A DNA stretch of 64,000 nucleotides, from positions 220,229-284,228 of the forward strand of contig QLIY01000057.1 in assembly GCA_003260075.1 (NCBI GenBank), written 5' to 3'. Shown piece by piece: positions 22,501 to 31,500 of this stretch. The notes beneath the pieces were generated by a model, which saw only the letters and a list, made by a program, of their open reading frames with translations, was not told where the DNA came from and ran no database searches. Position 1 is the first letter of the stretch, and each line of letters begins with the position of its first letter. The DNA is from Phallusia mammillata (Eukaryota; Chordata; Ascidiacea; Phlebobranchia; Ascidiidae). A program made the position numbers and the translations under genes.

Positions 22501-25500
22501 GTTGCGAATTAAGTTTCTACATTAAATAAGCGACTGTTGCCAAAGTAGTTCGTATAACGTGTGTTTCTTTTTTGCAGAGATTGTGAGACTTGTGTGGCTC
22601 GAGTCCCATTTGCTTCAGGATCTTATTGCAAATGGTGTGACTCGAAATGTGTGCAGGAATCACATCTCTGTGTTGATGCTTTCCCTTGTGATGGCTGCCA
22701 CAAAACTGGTAACTACGGTGCATTGTTTTATCAGTATTTCACTACAACCTTGGCTTCATTGGGGGTCTTAACGAATAATGTAAGGAATTATGGGTCCCCT
22801 TCTATGAAGGGGACACATATTGTTTTTGTCCGTGGGGGGGGGGACTGCCGGAAGAGCTGAAATTTTGTTGAATCATATGTGTAGATCAAATTATGTGTGT
22901 AGTAAATTGGTAAATAGGATATAAAATATATTTTATGGAAGTATATTCGAAAGCCACCTTTCTAGTTTAACATTAAGTTTAATACAGCAAAAGGCCCACG
23001 CAAAAACTGAACTATGTTGAATATGCGATTAGATACACCAAAAAGGCTCAATCAGACACTGATCCATACGAAACGTTAAACTTTAAACAGCAATAAGGCT
23101 CAACAAATACTGAACCATATTAAATATTCGATTTAATACAGCAAAAGGGCCTAGCAAAATACTAAACCACTTAGAATATAAGATTCGATACAGCAAAAAC
23201 CGAACTGTATGAAATATTAGATTTGATACAGCAAGAAGGCCCAAACAAATTCTGAACTCTATTGAATAATAGAAAAGATGCAGCAGATCACATTTTTTAT
23301 GAAATCTTGTTACTTTAGGATGCCAACCCTGCTTTGCACAAACCTGTGATCAATGCCTCAGCCAACCAGGCAACTGTACGTGGTATCAACTTCCAACCAC
23401 CGACCCGAACGACGGCTGGAAATGTTCTTCATTGAATGGTGGCAATGACCGTGTACCTCCACAAGCTGTACCTATCACAATGGAACGCTTGTCCCAAAGG
23501 TAGGTCAACTTAAAGTCCTGTTTGGCATTTTAGTTTTCAATTCCAGTTTTCGCTTTTTTCAAATCCTATTTGTGAAATTTAATAAACTACGGTAGTTATG
23601 GGTCCCCTTCACATGTTGCTTTTGTTTGCACTTTTTATTTTTTTGTCTAACACTGGGTTTGTTCCATGCGTTTGGTCAAGAAAGAGTGCTTCAAACTTTA
23701 AAAAAAAATTAAATTTACACACATGTTAGTTAGTCATCCAAAGTTGATTTTCCCAAAATTTAATCCCGATTACCCAGTGGTTCACCAACAGGCCCCAAAA
23801 TGTGAAATTCGACAAACGACAGTACTTCTTAACATTAATAAAATATTTTTCTATCCCTTTACATAAGCACTGCAAGATTTTGAATTTTCTATTGAAATTT
23901 AGAGCTCAGATGACTAATAAGATTTGAAAGCTGGCCTTAACCTAAATACATTCGTGCTTAACGTTTTGGGTTTGCAGTATGATGGCAATCTGGTCAAAGC
24001 GATTTGCATTCTGAAATATACCAATAGCAATTTTAATTCATTTTCCTTCAAAATGTTGCGCAGATGCCCAACAAGCTGCAATTCTTTTCTGACTTGCGAA
24101 ACTTGCCTGTCGTCCACCGGTGGCAACGAAGCCGGTCCCGCCTCTTGCCTTTGGAGCGCCACCTATCGGAAATGCATCAGTCCTACACAATCCTTGTTAC
24201 GCTGTGCTGACGGTTCTTGTGGGTTCGTGGTGCGCCCCCCAATGGCGTCGTGTCCGGTTACAGATTGTGAGCGTGTTACTTACTGCAGCGAGTGCATCCG
24301 GCTTCGGGAATGCGGCTGGTTCGGATTGGACGACGGAACTGGGCGTGGTCAGTGCAGAAGAGGGGCGTATCAGGTAACTGTCGTGTCCATGCAGTCATTG
24401 TGGGTCCCCTTCCCTGAGCATATTGTTTTTAACTGTGTTTTTTTTGTTTAACGCTGGTTTGTTATAAGCGTTTGGTTAAGAAAGAGTGCTTCAAACGTAG
24501 AAAAAAATTGACACACGTTAGTTAGTTGTCCGATGTTGGGGGGGGGGTTGCAGTCATTATCGGTCCCCGTATCTGAACATATTGTTTTTGTTAGGATGTT
24601 TTCTTGTTTCTGTCTAACGGTGGTTTGTTCCAAGCGTTGGGTTAAGAAAGAGTGCTTCAAACTTATTCAAATTTACACATATAGTCATCCAAAGTGGAGT
24701 CTCCTAAAGTTTGACCCCGAATGACCCAGCGGTTCGCTAACAAAACGTGGAATTTTAATTTTTTTACGTATTTACACTCATATTTCAGGCACCAAACAAC
24801 GCATCAGCCATTCCTGGTTTACCGTCGACCCAGTGGTGGTATATGAAGTGTCCTCACGAGGACGAGTGCAAGAACGGTCACCACGACTGCTCAGAACAAC
24901 CTCCTGAGTTCAATCGTTGTGTGGATACGCTCGAGGGATATAAATGCGCTTGCTTGACGGGATACGAACGACCAACGCCTACAGATAAATGCTTGCCAGT
25001 GTGTCGTCAGAGTACGTATACCAAAGGTTTATAAGTTTTGGTCTCGTTTTGTATGAATAAAGGTACCCTTATGCTTTTTCTAACAAACCAATCTCGCGAA
25101 AACTGTTGCAAAACTAAATAAGCGTTTTGTTAGTGACCTTGTTAACATTACGTTGCTAGTGTGCGTGATCAACGTTGTAAACTAAGCATGGACCAGTTAA
25201 AGTAAATAATGTCTTATCTCAATATTATAGCTTGTGCTACCTTATATTTACCGCCCACCATCCCAAATTCACCGTTTAAGATACTCGACCGAACGCAGTT
25301 GAATATTAAATACTATAGTGACGTTTTAACAGTTTTTATTGCAGGTTTTTTATTTTGTTAGCTTGACAACTAAGATTAACTTTAGAATTAACCACATGTG
25401 AATTGTGAACCATGTGCAAGGTTTAGTACTGCTGAGTAAACTACAAACAAATGTTGCAAAGGCTGGCCTTGGGGGGGGGGTTTTTTATTTTGTTAGCTTG

Positions 25501-28500
25501 ACAACTAAGACTAACTTTAGAATTAACCACATGTGAATTGTGAACCATGTGCAAGGCTTAGTACTGCTGAGTAAACTACAAACAAATGTTGCAAAGGCTG
25601 GCCTTTCGATATTATCAAATGTGTTACACTTCATAAGTGCAAGTAAACGAACTTTATGCTCAATAAAGCATGATTATATATAGCGTTTTTACATTTTCCA
25701 TGCTAATACTTCCTCAGGTAATAATAATAGGGTAATTTATGCTAGGGTTCAACCAAAACGAGCACCGAGCACCATAAACGGCGATGTTTGGTACCGAGGG
25801 TTCTGGCTCGGCTCAGCCTATCCCTATAATATCTGCTGAAGAGACTAGACCTTAACAGGCTTGTGTTGTAGGTTGTGTACATGGGCAATGTGTGAGACCG
25901 GACGTGTGTGAGTGTGATTTTGCCTTCACCGGTTCATCATGTGACACAGCATGTAACTGCAGCGGCCTCAGCGACTGCGAATCGAAGGATCGAAGGGACA
26001 TGTAAGTTTTATGGACTGTTTGTGCCCAATATATTCCAAATTGATCATGTTTTGTATAAGGGTTGCCATCGACAAGGACCCCAAATTAAAGACAACCGAA
26101 ATATTGAATTTCACACGAAACGAAACAAACGTTTTTGAACAAATCTTTGCAATTTTGGGGGGGGGGGTCCAAATTGGTCATGTTTTGTATAAGGGTTGCC
26201 ATCGACAAGGACCCCAAATTAAGGACAACCGAAATATTGAATTTTCACACGAAACGAAACAAACGTTTTTGAACAAATCTTTGCAATTTTACGGCCATGT
26301 CACATACCGTATTTTTTTCATATTTTCTTTATGTTGTCACAAATTCTCGGCGCTAAAACATGTTTTGGTCTGTTACGAAACACCGGACGCCAGAGGATAA
26401 AGATAGAAGTTTAGTAATTGTTGAAAAAAAGACAAAATAGTCCAAAACAAGGACATTTCTTAGAAATAAGGGCAAGACATTCCCTTCAAAATAAAAACAA
26501 ATCTCTAATTGAACGTTTTTTTTTCAGCTGTCTTAAATGTGTGAACAACACGCGAGGCGCTCACTGCCAACATTGCAAAGTCGGATTTGTAGGAAATCCT
26601 CAACTCGAAAGACTTCCCGGGGAATCCCCGTGCGTCGCATGCGAGGTGACTTGCTTTTTTCGATGATTTACGAAATTCCTTTGTACGTTTTTTGAGTTCC
26701 CATTAGTGCTGCATTCAAGTGTTCGTTGGCGAATATACCAATTTGTCCATACCAAAAATGAACCAGGTTTTGCTGCGTTTTTGGTGTAAATGTTGTTTAC
26801 TGTTTACGAATACACCGAAAATATACCCGGTTTTGGGTAGAAGTGTGGTTTACTGATCATTCTCTACAAATACTAAGTTGTCCTTGAAAACATTTTGCGT
26901 TTTGCGCAACATAAAGTTTTCATGAGATGTTTCGCGCCCCAAAAGCCCATCCTATTTGGAATAGGTCGATTCGGAAAGCAAATGGTTACAATTATAAAGT
27001 GTTGTGTGCAGCTGTAAAAACGTTAAGCACTGCAAAACCACATATGTATTTAGGTTTTGGTTGTGGACCAAAGTTTGTTTTGACATTGAACAACAGCTTA
27101 CGATAGCACCACCGCAGTAAAATGCTTTCTGGGGAAAAATATGTGGTAATATATATGCTGTACTCCTGGGCATAAAAAATCCAATGGGGGGGGGGTTTTG
27201 GTATTGACATTGAACAACAGCTTACGATAGCACCACTGCAGTAAAATGCTTTCTGGGGAAAAATGTGTGGTAATATATATGCTGTACTTTTGTACATACA
27301 AAAAGCACCTTAAAAATGACAGCAATAAAAAATGTTGACTATTTAAAAACGGTTATTCTGTCGACAGATAATATGTAACGGTCGATCAACGAAGTGTGTG
27401 GAGAAAACCCATAAACGTAAATCTTCAAGCCATGTTAGTTTGTCGGGACCAAAGAGTGTGGAATTGACGCAATGTCTCAATTGTTCGGGAAATAGTGAGG
27501 GAGATCATTGTAAAACTTGCAAAGACGGATATTTTATGGTAAGTGCATGTAGATCATGTCTTTGCTGATTTTTTGGTAAAAAGTGCTTGTTCTAATGTTG
27601 GGATTGAAAACAGTGGCATTGTCATCACGTACGTTTCATGTAACTAACACATTTTTGGTCAAATACTTTCATACAGAAAAGAGTACACTCGCATTAGCAC
27701 CAAACTGATTATTCGAAGTACTTGTACCATTTCGTCGTGTTAAATTCACCTTCGGGCGGGAACGTGGCCGAATGGCCTGGCGCGCCTGACCCCCATACAC
27801 CTGATCGGGATTCGTCCCCGGAAGTATCGTGGGTTCGAACCCTGTGAACGACAAAGGGCAATTTTCAGTTCTCGGGCTGCCGCCTGATTGTCGAAAAATA
27901 CAATTAAAAAAAATTCACCTTTAAAATTCACTTTTTTACAACAATAACTTACATCTGGCCTCTAAAGTTTGATTCGATGCCAGGTTTAGTGAATTCCGTG
28001 ACTTAGTGGAAAACTGGGGTTTTATTCACGATGAAGGGTAATAAGTAAAATGTCATATCAGACTACAGGAATCAGTTTGTGTAACAGTGTCGTCACCGGC
28101 CGATCTGTCTAACCAACTATACAAATCAGACGATTAGTGTCAGTGAAATCGTTTGTTTTCGGAACAGAAATATGAATTTTGCCTATTTAGAAGGCGTCGT
28201 GAGACAATTGTAAACGATTTTGTTTTCGTGTGATTTTGACGTTTCGACTGTTCATCATTGTGTTTCGTGATTTAAAATTCATGGTTGGACCACAAATTTA
28301 TTCTTTTCACGCAGTTGGACAACAAGTGCCGCCCGTGTGCTTGCAACGGCCACGGTGACACTTGCGATCGAGCCACAGGCGCCGACTGCAACTGCAGGAA
28401 CAACACACACACTGATGACACTGATCACAGTTGCTCATCGGGCCACACTGAAGGCGGGGAATCCCCCTCGCAGGCACCGAACGACTGTTGGAAGAAACAA

Positions 28501-31500
28501 TGCAACTTGTGTCAAGAAGGTTTCGAGGGTGACCCGACCGACGGCGGTCAATGCTTTCGACTGGTCAGTAGCAATCGCCTTTACCGTGTATTTGTTTTTT
28601 AAGTTTAATGGCGAATATAACATGCTAAATGGACGTGATATATTTTTATGCTTTGTCATTCAAACGTTTCGGAAAAATGTTTAGGCCTTTATCAGTGATA
28701 TCATGGAAGCATGTCGCTTTTTACGTCTTTGGTCGAAGTAAGTGATTTACCCATACTGGGTAGGCTAAGATTCTTCTATGATGGAATCACCGCAATATAA
28801 TTACTACCATAATTATCAGGGCAAAATGAACACAGTGAAGTGGAAAATTTCGGATAATCGTGAAAACCGGTTAATTGGGACAAAACGCTTCGCAAATTGT
28901 AATCCCATTTAACCGGTTTTTGTACCGACTTACTATGTGATCAATCATTGAATAGTATAGGTACATATAAATTGCAAGTTGATAGAAAAGCTATTTTCCA
29001 TCATGTATTTGATGTTTAGGACTTCATTGACATTTTTTCTTCTTCCATCAGGTCCACATGAACCAGGAATGGTGTTTTAACCCGAAGTTACAACCAGGAT
29101 GTGTTAAACAATATGAACGTGAAAAACCTGAACTTCCGCCCGGTCAAACCCTACTTTTCGCCCTTCACCCGAAATACACAAATGTTGACATACGATTGCT
29201 TATTGACGTCACCAAAGGCGAAGTGGACGTTTTTATTTCCGACAGTTTCAAATATTTTAACGTCAGGTAGGGTATTGTTTTTGGCGTAGGGGTCAGGCTC
29301 GCCAATGATTTGCGAGTCTATATTAGAGTACTTATTGATATGATTGAAACTTTTACAATGCATTTTTTCTGTTTCTGTTTTTCCCGAATGTATAAACCAG
29401 TTTGATCTTTGGTGTATTGCACATTTTTATTATTTTTAACACCAGTTGTTTTGTATTTTAGCCTAAACCCACATACTTGGGAGCACGTAGTGGAAAAGAC
29501 ACAAAAAAGGTAACACGTCAAAGTATGTTTTTCAAATTTTACTGAACTAGCTACAAAAAACAAACTATTTGTCAACGAAGTTATGGTTTTGATACGATTC
29601 CAAATAAAAGGGGGGGGGGACCAAAGTATGTTTTTCAAATTTTACTGAACTAGCTACAAAAAAACTATTTGTCAACGAAGTTATGGTTTTGATACGATTC
29701 CAAATAAAATAACAATAGAACTTTTGAAACGTGTGCTTCTTAGCTTACGGACTTACATGAAATAATGTAAATTAAATACCCCAATATTATTTCAATAGAG
29801 ATAAAAGATCTCCCTCAGTGAAAATGGAAGAACCTACTGTTTCCGATTCTGTACCAGTAAGTTTACAGCTATTCTTAGTTTTTAAATGTATAAAAACCTA
29901 CAAAATCAAACCGTATAAAACAACCATCTATTTAAACCCATAACATTAAATAATTCGGGTTTTAATCTCGAAACAGCCTCGACAACCAGAGTACCGCACA
30001 GTGGACGCAGTCAGATGGGGGGGGGGTCGGTAAGTTTACAGCTATTCTTAATTTTTAAATGTATAAAAACCTACAAAATCAAACCATATAAAACAACCAT
30101 CTATTTAAACCCATAACATTAAATAATTCGCGTTTTAATCCCGAAACAGCCTCGACAACCAGAGTACCGCACAGTGGACGCAGTCAGATTCAATAATTAC
30201 GTCACGTTGGCACCGGGCCAAGCCATCACAATCCGGGGGGTGAAGAACCGGTTAGTGATCTCCTCCCCACACGTCGGTCACGATTTGCAAGTCACTAAGT
30301 TTTACGTCATACTGATGGCGCGGAAGTCGTCTCTTGGTGACGTCACTTCTGACGGATCCCACAGAGGAAAAAGATCACCTGGTCAGTCTGTTCCTGCTGC
30401 CGGAAGATTGCTCTTCAGACAGGTTAGGAAGTTTCTGAGTCAGGAATAAGAATGGCCGGGAAAAGAAATTGTATGTTACGCTTACACAACGCTACATAAC
30501 CTTGGCCAAACCTGAATTATTCAAGAACAGATGAAGATCATGATTTTTTATCAACACAATACGAATCTTTTTTGCACGAGTATGTACACTTGGGAAAGTG
30601 TATGTTGTGCTAGGGTACATCTACTACCGTAATTATAAAGGTGTACCAACCGTTATATCGCTTAGTGCACCTTAATATCGCTTGGTGCACTCATATGTGA
30701 TCCAAGCGATACAGTATATTGTAGATGCACATAACCTTGACCAAAGCTGTATTCTTAATGAATTGATGGAAAAGATGGTTTTATATCAACGCAGAATTTT
30801 TAGCTCACCACTTTGAGTAACGTTTTGTTTTGTTGATTTTAGGATCAAACGCGGATCGACTTGTTCGTTTTCTTCTCCGTATTCTTTTCTTGTTTTTTCC
30901 TCTTCCTGTCGATTTGCATTGTGGTGTGGAAAATCAAACAGGCCGTCGACACACAACAAGCCCGACTAGCACATCACATGCAGTTACAACATATGGCAAG
31001 GTAACGCATATGCTAATGAAGTGGTTGTCAACTTTTTGGGTGGTCCATAGGTGATTTTTCTGGTGGTCCACAGGACGTTAACTATATTTAATAATAAACT
31101 AGAAATAGTTGCATAAAGATTATTGTATATTCAGTACGAAAAAAGTATAACACTGTTTGCTGTTTTTGTAAGCTGCTTTAGTTGTATATCACTCCCGAAA
31201 TTATGTATTGAAGGAATGTATTTTAAGCCAACGTAACAATTGACTGGTCCACGAGGGGGGGGGGATCACTGTTTGCTGTTTTTGTAAGCTGCTATAGTTG
31301 TATATCACTCCCGAAATTATGCATTGAAGGAATGTATTTTAAGCCAACGTAACAATTGACTGGTCCACGATATTCATTTAATTAATTGAACTGGTGGTCC
31401 ATGGCCTGAAACGAGTTCAGAACCTTTGGCCTAACGTAACAATTTTAGTAATTTTCACCCAAATTGGCATTGTAAAACCGAAAAAGTGGTTGTTTTTACT

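Larger units (their letters stand above)
21107..24373 (+). other. MEGF8: MEGF8 exons 30-34: second PSI-type Cys-rich block
   Basis: The exons are 21107-21193, 21828-22018, 22578-22708, 23319-23499 and 24064-24373. They contain CEFLRAGCLLC, CETCVARVPFASGSYCKWC, CDQCLSQPGNCTWY and CSECIRLRECGWF. Exon 31 has a partial second copy of its 3' end at 22135-22180 behind a G spacer. Confidence 0.85.
24789..28563 (+). other. MEGF8: MEGF8 exons 35-39: EGF-Ca and laminin-EGF repeats
   Basis: The exons are 24789-25011, 25872-26001, 26528-26645, 27368-27538 and 28315-28563. Exon 35 has CPHEDECKNGHHDC and CACLTGYERP, an EGF-Ca module. Exon 36 gives VCECDFAFTGSSCD. Exons 37-39 show laminin-EGF spacing (CQHCKVGFVGNP, CKTCKDGYFM, CACNGHGDTCDRATGADC, CQEGFEGDP). 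Confidence 0.87.
29052..30422 (+). other. MEGF8: MEGF8 exons 40-43: juxtamembrane ectodomain
   Basis: The exons are 29052-29266, 29462-29509, 29799-29856 and 30150-30422. A partial duplicate of exon 43 lies at 29977-30016 before a G spacer. The segment is poor in Cys and looks beta-rich (TLLFALHPKYTNVDIRLLID, VDVFISDS, FYVILMARKS), as in the membrane-proximal region of attractin and MEGF8. Confidence 0.82.

Noticed and set aside
26992..27325. Minus-strand frames of 73-101 codons with internal repeats
   Set aside because: Their repeats are the two allelic copies around the G run at 27186-27195, not a protein repeat.
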